64,000 nucleotides of DNA, taken from Nansenia antarctica (lineage: Eukaryota > Chordata > Actinopteri > Argentiniformes > Microstomatidae). Under the pieces are notes generated by a model. It was not told where the DNA came from and did not search any database. It saw only the letters and a program-made list of their open reading frames with translations. The stretch lies in the NCBI GenBank assembly GCA_963989245.1, contig OZ022341.1, forward strand, positions 64,703,109 through 64,767,108, given 5' to 3'. Below are positions 1 to 11,378 of this stretch, piece after piece. Every line of letters begins with the position of its first letter. Positions within the stretch are counted from its first letter, which is position 1. A program made the translations under genes and the position numbers.

Positions 1-189
1 AGTTGATGTTTTTCAATGAAATTGGCCAGTCTTTCATCATATAGTTTCTCAAACCCTAACCCTAACCCTAACTGTTATAATAAGGATACCGGTCTGTAAT
101 TAGTGAAGAGGTGTTTATCTGTTGAAGTTTTGTTCATACATTTGTGTACCATATCAGTATATCAGTAAAATAGTTATTATTATTATTAT
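1..189. repeat. Intergenic start with short telomere-like and TTA repeats
   Basis: No gene is visible. Three CCCTAA-like units lie at about 52-72, and a TTA/TAT run at 175-201 marks the edge of the LINE fragment to the right. Three units are far too few for a telomere. Similar short runs occur elsewhere in the window (1267-1282, 40595-40612) and are best read as interstitial telomere-like microsatellite. Confidence 0.6.
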
Positions 190-845
190 TATTATTATTA
201 TTTTTCCTATAGTTCCCAAAGATATTGAGTCAGTGATTCTCTCTCCACAGTCCTCCTCAGCAAATCTCTATTTTTTATTAAATCCATCCACCACCTCATT
301 TATAAGGCTAATTTCCCTGTCATTGTCTGTAAAATGTTCTACTTTGTTCCTTTAACATTATTTTTATTCTCATCTAATAATTTGGAATAATAATCCTTCT
401 TACATATTCTCATAATACTAATTAGTTTGTTTTTTTGTATTTCTTATATTTAACCCCTGCCTCCTTTGTTTTATGCTGTATAAATACCCAACTAGAGTAT
501 TCTATTTCTTGTATTCATTTTTAATGTCCTTGGACATCCACAGATTTTCAGAATATTTATTCTTATTGCTACATTGTTTTAGTGGGCAGTTTTGTCATAT
601 AGAACTTTAAATGTTTCTAGCAATAACCCATACGCTTTGTCCACATCTGATTCTTCATATCACTTTTCCAATTCCATTTTAATAACTCATTTCTAAAAGC
701 AGATATGGATTCCTCAGTTCTTATTCTCTTTAACTCCCTCTTCTTTCTATAATGACATTCATAAAATGAAAAGACAGGCAGGTGTTCGCTAATATCATGG
801 ATTAATATTCCACTTGTTGTGTTACTTTCCACATTATTTGAAGTC
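190..845 (-). pseudogene. LINE fragment, end of endonuclease and start of RT linker
   Basis: Read on the minus strand, the frame at 617-845 contains a segment of the type SGILIHDISEHLPVF. This is the end of the apurinic-type endonuclease of jockey-group LINEs, where the His in the ISxH motif is catalytic. It continues through a basic linker (WNWKSD) into a degenerate 340-600 stretch in which PWMSKDIKN-like words remain. Stops and frameshifts break the reading many times and no RT catalytic core is present. On the right it abuts retroviral integrase sequence at about 845, so a LINE piece replaces the 3' end of ERV1. The exact clade is not resolved. Confidence 0.6.
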
Positions 846-2102
846 ATGAAATGCTTCTCGGAACCCAAACCCCCCCCTGGGACCCCAGTAAACGTCACCA
901 TTGAGGTGCATGCTGAGCCGCCAGGAATTAGAAAATTGTATACATGTGGTGGGTCTGCTTTGGTACAGTGTGACAAGAGAGGCCACCTTGTACCCGGTTT
1001 ACCTTCGACTCTGACAGCGTGTGAGGTGGTCAATATACCTCCCACGGTCTTGTCCACCACGTCGCCTGGGTCTAAAATAGGAGTCTGTTTTGCGCCGTTG
1101 TCTGCTTTCTCCGCAGCATTCAGTTCCTGTGAAGAGAAAAACTCGATTGAGATTAGTTAGAGTTTTGACATATATTCATTTTCATGGAGAGGGGGTTCAA
1201 GCCACCTCCCTCTGTCTCTGTATCATGTCGGCAAGCTTTCTTTTAATAGATTGGTTATCCCTCTCAACCTAACCCTAACCCTGTGACTACTGGGGGTGGT
1301 AGACTGAACCAAATCGATGCTTAATCCCCATTGCTGTCTCAATTGCAGCCATATGGATTTTTTTTTTTTTTTTTTTATGTGACCCATTATCAAAGTGTAT
1401 TATTGTAGGGAAACTAAACCGTGGTATGAATTCCTTTAAGAGGCACTTTATTACAGATGCGGCATCCTCCCGTTTACACGGATATGCTTCAGGCCACCTT
1501 GAAAATCTATCAATCACTCCCATGTCCGTGAAGTCAATACATATCTCTCGAAATGGGCAGGGAGGCACTGGATATGTGCCCATTGGGCATTTAAGTACTG
1601 TTTTTGGGTTGTGCTTATTGCACACATCACAGTCTGAGATGAAATTCTTAACCATCTCCAAACCATAAGGGGTCCACCAATCTCTCATTATTAGTATTCT
1701 GCATGGGGCTTCCCCGGTGACTTTCCTGCCGCCGGGAAGTGTTACTGTTAATCCGTCTGGTCCACAAGTTACCTCCGCGTTCAATTTACATAGCAGGTCC
1801 CTCCCCATTAAGTTTACGGGGCATTGGGGAGCGAACAGGTAGTTGTGTGACAATTTCTGGTAGCCTATTTTTGTTTCTAGGGGGATTGTTTATTTCTGTG
1901 TCTGTGCCTGCCCGGAGTAGCCTACTGTCGTCATGGCCAGATTTTCCGACAGAGGAGGAACTCTACCCTTGTGGTTTGTCATGGTGGACGCTGCTCCAGT
2001 ATCTACCATGAACTGTTTTTTCTCTCCTCCCACCAGTATTTCAATCATTGGTTCTTCGTTCGGGTGGAAGTGGTAGGTTCCTCTTTCGCCTCCCGGGCAT
2101 CC
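846..2102 (-). pseudogene. pol: ERV1 pro-pol remnant: protease, integrase; RT and RNase H deleted
   Basis: Minus-strand reading from the gag stop gives an aspartic protease with the active-site word VDTGA at 1992-2006 and the conserved GRDLLCKLN near its end. It then passes directly to the integrase zinc-binding region (CDVC at about 1622-1633) and an integrase core containing the first Asp (IDFTD) and second Asp (FDNGS). RT and RNase H are absent. The reading is further broken by a TAA between the protease active site and its C-terminal part. A short core deletion follows IDFTDMG, and a T19 run (1358-1376) replaces codons after FDNGS. Integrase C-terminal sequence (TTSHAVRVEG, LSHCTKADPP) follows at 910-1060 after a noncoding interruption. 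This is a dead copy. The domain types fit gamma- or epsilon-retrovirus-like fish ERVs. Confidence 0.8.
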
Positions 2103-2105
2103 CTA
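2103..2105 (-). promoter_or_regulatory. ERV1 gag UAG with putative readthrough context
   Basis: The gag reading frame ends in TAG and the protease frame continues in the same frame with no shift. The context CTA TAG GGA TGC CCG matches that of ERV2 at 36082-36096 except for one third-position base. Gamma- and epsilon-type retroviruses are known to make Gag-Pol by suppression of a UAG, so this is best read as a relic readthrough site. Confidence 0.7.
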
Positions 2106-2612
2106 TAGGCTTTGACCATAAGGAGCCCCTCCTTGTGGTTGATTCATCATGGGGGCCATTATGGTTGGGGCCGGTTGGCCTGGCATCGGGCCCCCCCACT
2201 GTTGCTGTGTGGGGGGTCGAAACTGCTGGGGCTGCCATTGCTGCTGCGTTGGTCCCCATGACTGCTGTTGGCCCCCTTGGTTAGGGCATTTCTTCTTCCA
2301 GTGTCCTGTTCCTCCACATGTGTGGCAGGCACCTGCTCCTGGTGCTATTGGTCCTCCACGGCCTCTCCTGCGGCCTCCTCACCCACGTCCTCTCCCTCCG
2401 CCTCTCTGTTGATATTCGGGGAAGGATTGGTACTGAGCCGGGGGCTGTGGTGCTGCAGAGGCCTGCGGCACCTCTCCAAGCTGGACCAATATCTTGCATT
2501 CTTTACATTCCTTCTTCCTTGTCGTAGCCACAACTACGGTCACCTGCATTTTCAACAACCTCTCATGCTGCACGGCCTGTTTCTCCTCGGTCTCGTCGGT
2601 TTTTCTTTCTTC
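2106..2612 (-). pseudogene. gag: ERV1 gag C-terminus with nucleocapsid zinc knuckle
   Basis: The minus-strand frame shows a C-x2-C-x4-H-x4-C zinc knuckle at 2286-2327 (residues CHTCGGTGHWKKKC). It is preceded by an Arg/Gly-rich stretch and followed by a Gln/Pro/Trp-rich tail up to the UAG. Upstream, a basic helix-like segment (about 2500-2610) is the end of capsid or a linker. An in-frame TGA separates the RG-rich stretch from the knuckle. Matrix and most of capsid are missing, so this is a partial, inactive gag. The CCHC spacing is the usual retroviral one. Confidence 0.75.
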
Positions 2613-4187
2613 TGAATTAATTAAGGTCTTATATTATATCTTATAGGGTCTCTGTGTGTATCTATCTTGTCGGTCCTCTATGTATTCTTCTGTCTTATGT
2701 GTTCTGCATTATCTGCTCATCTAGATAGTCATTCTACTGAAGGTTCACTGTATCGTGTGGCTATGCTGCCACCCTTATCATCAATATTATTATTGCCAAC
2801 CAATACTAAACAAACTGAACAACTAAACAAAACCACCCTCACCCAATATGTCAATATCAGAACACACCAAAAATACTACTATTATACAACCCGTGAGACA
2901 TACATCACCGTGCGTCAACAGAGACACTCCTAGTGAGCTTTTTTTTTTTCCTGCTGTCTGCGCTTCAATGGTGGGTCACACCCGCAGCACAACACTTCTT
3001 TAAACACCTTGAACGAGGCATAACATATTTTACAACGTTTGCAAGTGATACTTGAGCGATACCAAGCCAGGGAGCACTCAGTCTAGACCAGGGGAGCACC
3101 CCATCAACGGCGCCAAAGGAAAAAACCCGGCCCACCTCCGACAACTCCCGCGAGACCCAGAATATGCCTGGATATTTTTAGGAACTCTCGCGAGACCCAT
3201 CAGACCAAACCCGGACTCTCCCCCAGCGACGCCGATGGAACACCCCCCAGTTGCTCCAGGGCGCCTCACTCAACTATCCCTTTTAATAGTAATAATTACA
3301 ATAATAATAACAATTCCAACTATGATTTACATACAATATTACGTAACACCTTTGCATGAGTTTAGAATTATAAGGTTCTATCTCCGTTTAGGGTAGTTCA
3401 GAGACACTGAGCGTCAACGTTTTTACATTCCACTATGTTCCGTGAGATGGAACCCTTGTATTTTATGAATTACCCACTCAAAATGTCAACATTTTAAAAA
3501 TACCACCACACATTAATAAACATCTAATGGATCAGATTATGCAAAAAACTCAATTTTGACTAAAATGATGATAGAACCTTATAATCCTAACGTCACAATT
3601 GTTTTAGCGCCCGCTGTGAGAGGAGGCACGCTAATATAGGACCTCTACCGGACTGCAGTCCTGCCGTAGACGCTACCCTACTCGCAATGACCTCACTTCT
3701 CACTTGGTTTGCAAGGTATTTCAACCTTCGGGACACCGTCCTTTCTTTAGACCTCGTCGGGTCTATCCTGGGGGCTGGTTACCTCTTAATATCCAGGACT
3801 GTCGTGTCCTTCCTTACCTTAGACCTCGGCGGGTCTATCCTGGGGGCTGGTTACCCCTTTTTATCCAGGACTTAGCTACTGTCCCTTCTTTAGACCTCGG
3901 CGGGTCTATTACACGTTAATACAAGATGTGCTTAAATATCAGACAGTGGTGTTCAATAATGTATAGAATGTCAATTTAATTAATGATTATCCTTACTTTT
4001 GACGGATCTTCACAGACAGATCAGAATGGGTTTGACACACGATTCAGGCCCAGCACTTCCACCTAGAATACTATTGTCTACCTAAGCAGATTTCATTAAA
4101 TGGCTCTGCTCACCTCTTTTGTCTTGGTACCGTGGAAGTGCTCAGTCCGAACCCAGCCTCGCCCACTCCTCCTTGCATCCCGTTGAA
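2613..4187 (-). other. ERV1 leader and decayed 5' internal region, no open frame
   Basis: This stretch lies between the primer-binding site and the gag remnant of ERV1. I see no convincing matrix or capsid coding. It holds a T-run at 2940-2950, a GC-rich patch at 3080-3250 and an ATT-rich patch at 3290-3320. A tandem repeat at 3745-3925 is listed separately. Parts may be unrelated insertions. Confidence 0.5.
3745..3925. repeat. Roughly 70-bp tandem repeat, about 2.5 copies, in ERV1 leader
   Basis: The words TTAGACCTCGGCGGGTCTA and CCTGGGGGCTGGTTAC recur about every 70 bp. Each unit contains the near-palindrome AGACCTCGGCGGGTCT, which could fold as a small stem-loop. Because it lies just inside the primer-binding site, a role in leader RNA structure is possible but unproven. 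Confidence 0.7.
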
Positions 4188-4206
4188 GATCACGTCGGGG
4201 TCACCA
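4188..4206 (-). promoter_or_regulatory. ERV1 primer-binding site, tRNA-Trp type
   Basis: On the minus strand the 19 bases start TGGTGACCCCGACGTGAT, the complement of the 3' end of vertebrate tRNA-Trp including CCA. The site sits 4 bases downstream of the LTR end (...CCTTACA). tRNA-Trp priming is well known in avian alpharetroviruses. The match fixes the orientation of ERV1. Confidence 0.85.
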
Positions 4207-4210
4207 ATTT

Positions 4211-5156
4211 TGTAAGGTGATCAACTTCTCCAGTATCGATTTAATTGAGTCGTCACTTACAAGCGAGTTCGTTTAATCTCAACGAGACGTTCTTGATATC
4301 ACTTCTTAAGATGATATGATCCAATCAAATATTAGGCACCACTACTGAACTGTTCATTAAGATAATATTTATTCAAGCACATCAGCAAGCAATAATAGTT
4401 CATTTCCATGGAAAAGAGTCTTTTCTAGTTTCACCTCTGCAGGCCTATCTCAGCTAGCCGTCAACAAGTTAACTGCAGTGGCTCCACTAAAACAAGAGTC
4501 CCTCTCACCTCCGTACATAGTCTTTTATCCAATTCATTAAACATTTTGGGCTGGGTGATGCCCCCCCCCCCCTCTATCTGGTAGTTTTCCAAGTGTCAGC
4601 ACAAATCCGTTGCAGCTGCAGAAAGTCTTCTCGTTAGCATTGGCCTTCAATTCTTCTCCTGTGTGGGTGCGAGAGTGTATGTATGTTATCAGCTTGAGTG
4701 TCCTGCTAGCGTCTCGTTCCCATGGTGATATCGTACTTTGTATGAGCAGAGCATTGTGTCAGTGTCCTTATCAGAATGTCTTGTTATCAGAATGTCTTGT
4801 GAAAACCCAACTATTGAAGTTACACAGTAATATTAGGATTTGATTTACAAGTTAGAAGAATAGACTTATCATTAATCATTAGTTATGAAAGTACAGAAAC
4901 ATAGAATATTATAACAGCAGGTGTAAAATGGTTGTTAGCACATAGGTAAAAATAAGTAATTTACAGGCAGTTTGAATCATAAAACGTTATTTTAGTCAGG
5001 AGCTTGTATTTCTTCTTGTCGCTCAAAAACAGAACCTCTCTTTTGGCTTTGCGTGACCTTCCTATTGTTCTCAACTGACCGCATTCACATATTATTTAAA
5101 TGAGCACATAGTACATGATTTATCACTTCTAGTTATTTTAATACAAATTCCCAACA
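4211..5156 (-). repeat. ERV1 LTR (LTR-A family)
   Basis: The element runs TG...CA on the minus strand (TGTTGGGAATTTG to CACCTTACA) and is 946 bp. It is clearly related to the solo LTR at 8539-9703 (1165 bp) and the truncated LTR at 11451-12345, sharing for example the stretch ending in GAGAAGTTGATC. A primer-binding site follows directly. Unusually, the other side carries purine-rich repeats on the minus strand that look like a polypurine tract (see findings). Confidence 0.85.
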
Positions 5157-5292
5157 CTACCCCCCCTGTACAGACCTCTTCATCACCTCTACCCCCCTGT
5201 ACAGACCTCTTCATCACCTCTACCCCCCCTGTACAGACCTCTTCATCACCTCTACCCCCCCTGTACAGACCTCTTCATCACCTCTACCCCCC
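5157..5292. repeat. 33-34-bp tandem repeat, four copies
   Basis: The unit CTGTACAGACCTCTTCATCA plus CCTCTACCCCCC repeats four times with small changes in the C-run. On the minus strand each unit ends in GGGGGG TAG, directly before the LTR start. Confidence 0.9.
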
Positions 5293-6420
5293 CAGTTTTC
5301 TCTACAATTTCTACAATTTTCTCTCTACAGTTTCTACACGTCAACGTGTACCGAAACACTTGTTTCCAACGTGGTCCTACGTTTCTCCTACACCAAGACA
5401 CATACAAAGAGCATAGAAACATACAAAGAGCATAGAAACATACAAAGAGCATAGAAGATACAATCAGAATACAGTCTGCCATTCCTTCTCCCAGCATCGA
5501 TTTGGTTTTCCTATCATGACTGAAGGACAGATGATTCACTTACTTACACAAGTTTGACTTCGGTAATAGGTCCAGTTGCAATATCATCAAGTTGGGAACA
5601 AAAGATGCCTCCTTCTAATCCATTTGTTCAATTTGTTTACAAAGTCCGGTAGTGGTTTGCTGTGTGATTTGCTGTATAGTTCCATATTCCCCCTGCGTGT
5701 TGGTCGCACGGCAGCGGAGACGGTCGCTGATAATTAAGACCAGCAGTAGAATGTTGCCAATAGACATATTACACAAAACACAAAACGAACAAAACAAATA
5801 AAAACACGAAGCAAACATTACTAGCCGCCATAGCCATGGTGAAGCAGGTGAACGAACGTCTAAAGCTACGCCGGCCGTATGACATGACGTAAGCACGTAC
5901 GATTCTTTGTGCATGTCCCAAAACCCCATAGACAAATGACCGAATGGCCTGAAGTTACCAAAATAGATTTTACATGCAAGTCTACGAGAACAGCCTAGTG
6001 CAATTTTGAGTAGAGAGAAAGTTGCCCTGAAAGGGGCGGGACTTGAAGCTGATTGGAACATACTCCACAGAACACTAGCTGATTGGACTATGATATACTC
6101 CACAGAACACTAGCTGATTGGACTATGATATTCAGAAGCAACACTGTCTAGAAGTCATAGAAAAAAAATCTCTCTCTTCTCCCTTTGGTGGGGCATTGTC
6201 CAATTGCCCCTAATGAACCAGCCTCCCCTGCACTACGGCTATGGCTCCAAAACGAGTGACTCCAAAACGAGTGACTCCAAAACGAGTGACTCCAAAATGA
6301 GCCGAAGTGGTAAAAAAGAGATCGGGATTGGGCCTACCTGTCATTATCTACCTGTCAGTGGGGTTGTCAGCTAACCCTCAGGAAACTAAATTGCAGGGCT
6401 GACACGTTTAAATAGCTAAA
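5293..6420. other. Noncoding stretch with short tandem repeats
   Basis: No supported gene. A minus-strand open frame at 5615-6103 (162 codons) contains a hydrophobic stretch near NILLLVLIISDRL but matches nothing I recognise. It might be an eroded retroviral envelope tail. A duplicated 36-bp block lies at 6058-6132 (ACTCCACAGAACACTAGCTG twice). A 17-bp unit (GACTCCAAAACGAGT) repeats about four times at 6246-6302. Confidence 0.5.
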
Positions 6421-6995
6421 CAATAATCATAATAATAATAATAATAATAATAATAATTCAAGATTCATGATTTTTTATTGCCATGTGTGCCAAAAGTTTA
6501 TTACATCCCATTACAAGTACAAGAGAGTAAAATTCATGGCAATGGAAAACATTTGGCAAGATACAATTGAGCAATACAATAATAGAATGGTCAAAAACTA
6601 TAATGTTGTCCGTGTGCACATGCATTTATCATTTGGGGGCCCCCGGATGCCCCGTGTGCCTGGTCTGTTCCGCCGCCGGGGCACCTGCTTGGCCGTCCTT
6701 GTGCGGGGCCTTTTATGGTCTGTGCTTGCTTGGCTGGGCCGGGCGGGCTGGGTGTGTGTGCTCCCCGGGGGGGGGGGGGGGGGGGGGGGGTCCACCGCTG
6801 GGTGCTGGTAGGCAAACTGGTTAGTAGTCGCTCTATGTGTAGAGGGCTGCAAGGGAATTTTCCTGGCTACATAGTGTACAGGTTTTTTACTTTTGCCTGC
6901 TTGCGGCTCTGTCAGTATGTGAAGCGCATTGAGTTGCATCAATACAAATAATACGCTATACAAATAAAATGTGATTTGATTTGATTTGATTATAG
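6421..6995 (+). repeat. LINE 3' tail with AAT repeat and G-run
   Basis: The segment contains an AAT microsatellite at 6427-6458 and a long G-run at about 6767-6790. It ends in AGCGCATTGAGTTGC...ATACAAATAAAATGTG followed by GATTT repeats at 6970-6990, the usual 3' end of fish non-LTR elements. The three overlapping open frames here have no coding character. 6996-7387 shows nothing recognisable. Confidence 0.6.
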
Positions 6996-7387
6996 TCCAT
7001 AAAGCATCTAGTGGGACTTCGGCGTAGTTCCTTCCCATCCCATCTGGGCATCAAAGCTGTAATAAAAAAAGAAGACAGTACATTTAAAATGATTGCCCAC
7101 TGTTACCAACACCACTTTTACGAAATAGCCTACTACTATCTTCATAAAATAGAATTGCTTATACAATGACAATGAGAAATACCTGAAGTGCTGGTGACTC
7201 TCATCAAGGTGTCATCTCTCAGAACCTCTCACCTCCTCATTCTGTAACACAAATTTCAGGTCAGAGGTGTGGACACTTCTCTAGTGTAGGTTTTCCATAG
7301 ACTCAGTGTACTGTACTTGTACTGAAGTAGGCTAGTGAAATCATTTCAATTCACAGTATTATTCTACAGCAAATCTACATATCTCAG

Positions 7388-8242
7388 AGGACCTCACCTG
7401 GTCAGCCAACACCACAGCGGTGGTAAAGAAGGCCCAGCAGCGACTCCATTTCCTGAGAGTTCTCAAAAGAAGTGGGTGGAGGAGAAGCTGCTGGTAACCT
7501 TCTACCACTCCATCATTGAGAGTGTGCTGACATTCTCCATCACAGCATGGTATGCTGGCTGCAAAGTAGTGGACAAAAAGAGACTGCAGAGAGTGGTGAA
7601 GTCAGCGGAAAAAATAATCGGCTGTCCCCTGCCCTCCCTGGATGACGTGGCACGCTCTCGGTGCCTCTCCAGAGCAGGAATGATTCTTAAAGACCACCTC
7701 CACCCTGGTCACCACCTGTTCAGCCTGATGCGCTCTGGAGTGAGGTACAGGAGTATAAAGGCTAGAACAAACAGGCTGTCCAACAGTTTCTACCCATGGA
7801 CCATCAGAACACTGAACAATAGACATAAGACATGTTCATAAATGTTTATCTTCAGGGGAAAAAGTGCAATAGAAATGTGCAATAACTCTATTCTAAGTGC
7901 CTATTTATACATTTATATATTTTTATAGTATTATAGTATTATAACACCACTGACCTCATGTCTTTTAGCTTGCTTTTATAGTTGTTTTTATTTTCTTAAG
8001 ATTGTTGTCTTTATTTGCACTTGACACCACAGACCTCATTGTCTCTTAGCTTGTTTTATAGCATTTTCGCTTTTTAATTGTCTAGTGTGTAATATCTGTG
8101 ATATGTTATATGTGTATATGTTTGTGAATATGTGAATATGTTTTCTGTTTTTTGCACCTTCAGTAGAACCACTACAATTTCATTGTATAGGCAACTGTAC
8201 AACGACAATAAAGTCTATTCTATTCTATTCTATTCTATTCTA
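7388..8242 (+). pseudogene. L2/CR1-group LINE, RT C-terminus and 3' UTR
   Basis: Coding words typical of the C-terminal RT region are seen: LTWSANTTAVVKKAQQRLHF at about 7394-7453. After a frameshift near 7470, a 120-residue open stretch includes FYHSIIESVL, AEKIIG and NRLSNSFYPW. It is followed by an A/T-rich 3' UTR ending in ACGACAATAAAG and TCTAT pentamers at 8212-8242. This microsatellite tail is characteristic of L2-like LINEs. The copy is 5' truncated and frameshifted, so inactive. Confidence 0.75.
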
Positions 8243-8450
8243 TATCAATGAATTAATCATTCTTTTTGATTCCACATAACATTACCGTTCATTACAAAAG
8301 CATTTACTTTTTCTATAATCTATTACATCTCTAACAAAGCTAGCTAGCTAGCTAACAAGCTGACACTTGTTTGGCTAGCTAGCGAACAAGCTAACACTTG
8401 TTTGGCTAGCTGGTACACACAAACACACTAAAATGGTGCATGAAACATAC
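8243..8450. other. Short spacer with AGCT repeats
   Basis: AGCTAGCTAGCTAGCT occurs at 8340-8354, and two copies of a block around ACAAGCTNACACTTGTTTGGC follow. No gene. The right edge (8451) is the left boundary of the segmental duplication. Confidence 0.6.
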
Positions 8451-8538
8451 TGTACAGTATGTTGCATGTTTAGTAGGTCTGCAACAAATGTATTTATTCA
8501 TTATGTTTTATCTTTGACAACCTATTTCTTCCTCCCAC

Positions 8539-9703
8539 TGTTAGGGATTTGTATTAAAATAACTAGAAGTGATAAATCAAGTACTGTGTGTTCATTTAAA
8601 TAATACGTGACTGAGGTCAGTTGAGGTCTCACAAAGCCAAATAAAAGAGAGGTTCTGCTTTTGAGCGACATGGGGGGAAGGGGCTCCTGACTGGGAGAAA
8701 GTGTTGTGGTTCAAACCGCCTGTAGATTGCTTATTTTTACCTATGTGCTAACAACCATTTTGTACCTGCTGTTATGATATTCTATTTTCCTATACTGATT
8801 TTATACTATCATAACTAATGATTAATGATAAGTCTATTCTTCTATACTGTATTTTAACTAGTTAATCGAATCCCAAGTCATGGGACTCTGTGGGCCTGGC
8901 AACAGTGATGTTTACACAAGCAATCCTGATAAGGACATAGGGCCTACTGACCTGGCCAGGAGGGAATGTGTTTGAAGATCAATTAACTGGCCAATTAGTG
9001 CTTTAGAACGTACGTAGAATACACCCAAAATAACTATCAAAATATCTGTGCATCCTAAAAACATAACTGTGTGCATATGCTTACTGGTTTCTTAAAAAAC
9101 ACAACAGAATGTGTGTGTGTGTGTGTGTGTGTGTCTAACGTGGCGCAAGACTAGGCTGCTCAGGATACCGTTGCCGACAGAGTGTCCGAACACTCTCACC
9201 ATGACAAACGACCGGGGGGTCAGAAGAAGAAGATAACACACAGCACACTCGCACGGACACCGAAAGAAGTCGAAAGCCACATACCGATATAAAACAGACG
9301 CTAACCATAAAACCTACCAGAGGGACAGCCCATCCCTAAATGTTAAGGAAAATGTATAAAGACTATGCACCAAGAGGAAACGGGGCTCTTGTCTGGTGAA
9401 GCTTCTGCAGTTAACCTATTGACGACTAGCTGATACCTTGCCTGCGGAGGTGAAGCTAGATAAGACCCCTTTCCATGGAATGAAATGCTATTGCTTGCTG
9501 ATGCTATTGCTTGCTGATGCTATTGTTTGCTAATGTGCTCAAATAAATATTCTCTTAAAGAACAGTTCAGTAGTGGTGCCGAATATATGAGTGGATCATT
9601 TTATCTTAGAAGTTATATCAAGGACGTCTCGTTGAGATTAAACGAACTCGCTTGTAAGTAAAGACTCAATTAACTCAATTCTGGAGAAGTTGATCGCCTT
9701 ACA
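8539..9703 (+). repeat. Solo LTR, LTR-A family
   Basis: The element is TGTTAGGGATTTG to GATCGCCTTACA, 1165 bp, with the 4-bp target duplication CCAC at 8535-8538 and 9704-9707. No internal retroviral sequence is present, so it arose by LTR-LTR recombination. A TG microsatellite lies at 9112-9133. An AATAAA signal occurs at about 9543. The twin copy is 41745-42908. Confidence 0.9.
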
Positions 9704-11378
9704 CCACCATCTCATTAGTTTTGGAGAGGGGTGGCATAATTGTGGTGAGCAGTTTCAGTGGTTTGATATGATGCTAACAACGGGGCTATCTACCTTACTC
9801 ACAAAACAACAAATAACTGTTTGGCTATCCTAAGTAAACAACACAAAATCCTAGTAAACAACACATGTAACTCACTAAAACTTACCCAAGAACACAGCAG
9901 AAGGTCTGTCTGTAGACGACTGCTCCGTGAACTGATGTGGAGATCAATGTCTGACATTCCGTTGTCATCTGTTATCGTCAGATTCGGAGTTCGGAGTTGC
10001 CGTTCGTAGTTCCCATTATGTATAGTCCAATATGAAGGAGTTCATTAATTGCCCACTGTCGATATTTCTGCCTGCTTATGAAATTCTGTTGATAGCATTA
10101 GCGAGAGCTTCAGCATCCATTTTGTCAACAAACAACTCCACACACATGGCTCCTTACATACAGCTGGGGTGGGCGTGGCTACACACACTGCCACACTAAT
10201 ACGAATAATACCCGCCACCCGACTTTGCTAACTAAATGTAGGTATTTAGTGAATGTAAAACTGTTGGATATGATATCGAGTGGGTTCTTCATCGCTTCGT
10301 TTGTCGTCCTATGCCAAAAACCGGAAAACATTTTTTTTCACAACAAGACTTGTTTGACTCGATTGCGAGGTTTCACAATTGCCGAGATGGGAACCTTTTA
10401 ATGAAACCCTGTCACATATGGTTACTTTCTCGGCTGAAAACATATTAAAACTTCATAAAATGACATTAGACATTACACACTTGTAGAGCCAAAATTACAT
10501 CTTTTATCTGGAGGTTTAAAATGGAGGATTTAAAATCCCCGCTCCACGACCGGCCGGTGCGAAATGCATTCTGGGAGGCAGTATGCATGCTGCAGTGTAA
10601 ACAGTCGGCTGGTATTGGCATACTTATTATGAATTTACTATGCAGTATGCAGTATATACTCATTGAGTCAGTGTTGCCAACTTGGCGACTTAACTAGTCA
10701 AAAGCGCCCAGCGACAAATCTAGCTACTTTTTCTGGTCATTTGGGGAGTATCTAACATATCCCATCACAACAATGATTTTTCACACTAAAAAAATCCCAC
10801 ATATGAATATAGGGGATTTTGGCAAATATTTTTGGGCCGCTACCCACACGTTTAGCTGTGTTGCTCATTCCACGAATGCATGATCCATACAAGTTGTACC
10901 TCGTTGTAAAGGTGACTAATCAGGCTTTCCAACGATATAAAATACAATACCAATTGGTATTATTAAAGGGGAGGAATAATCAACAAAAAAGCGTTTCCGA
11001 ACTTTTTTTGAGGGGTTTAGTTAGCCTATTTTTTATTCATTTAGCCTTTCAGAATTGCATATTATGCAAACTAGTGGATTACGTAATCTAGCTACTTCTA
11101 GCTGCTTTTGGGAGAGCCCACAGCTACTTCCATTACAGAGGAGTTGGCAACGCTGCATCTAGTATGCGGTATATTCTCATTGAGTATGCCAGTATGCTAG
11201 TATGCCAGTATGCTAGTATGCAGTATGCCATTTCGAACACAGCCTCTGAGTTTATTCCGTACCTCATCATATGCGCGTTGCATCTTGTGCACCCCCGCGG
11301 AGAGGTCCGGGTGGAGACGAACCTGCTCGTTGTTCTAGGCTAGAGGACCTTTCTTTCTGTATTATCTAAATGCAATTC
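9704..11378. other. Noncoding, nested MITE-like sequence
   Basis: No gene is supported. Short MITE-like pieces are visible: GCAGTATGC words recur at 10580-10650 and 11165-11230 around a block containing GTTGCCAACTTGGCGACT at 10672-10689. The palindrome AATACCAATTGGTATT lies at 10945-10960 and is the empty BEL target site used in copy B. A minus-strand ATG at about 10119 opens a frame of only 14 codons and is not called. Confidence 0.5.

Noticed and set aside
5157..5292. Regular repeats considered as a CRISPR-like array
   Set aside because: Units are contiguous without unique spacers, in a vertebrate genome.
5615..6103. 162-codon minus-strand frame as a gene
   Set aside because: Only a short hydrophobic stretch and no recognisable domain; kept only as a possible env remnant in a finding.
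6467..7038. Pro-rich and Gly-rich frames around 6770
   Set aside because: Products of the G-run in a LINE tail.
10079..10124. Minus-strand ATG with the 14-residue peptide MDAEALANAINRIS
   Set aside because: Stops at once, no splice donor before the stop, no matching exon nearby.
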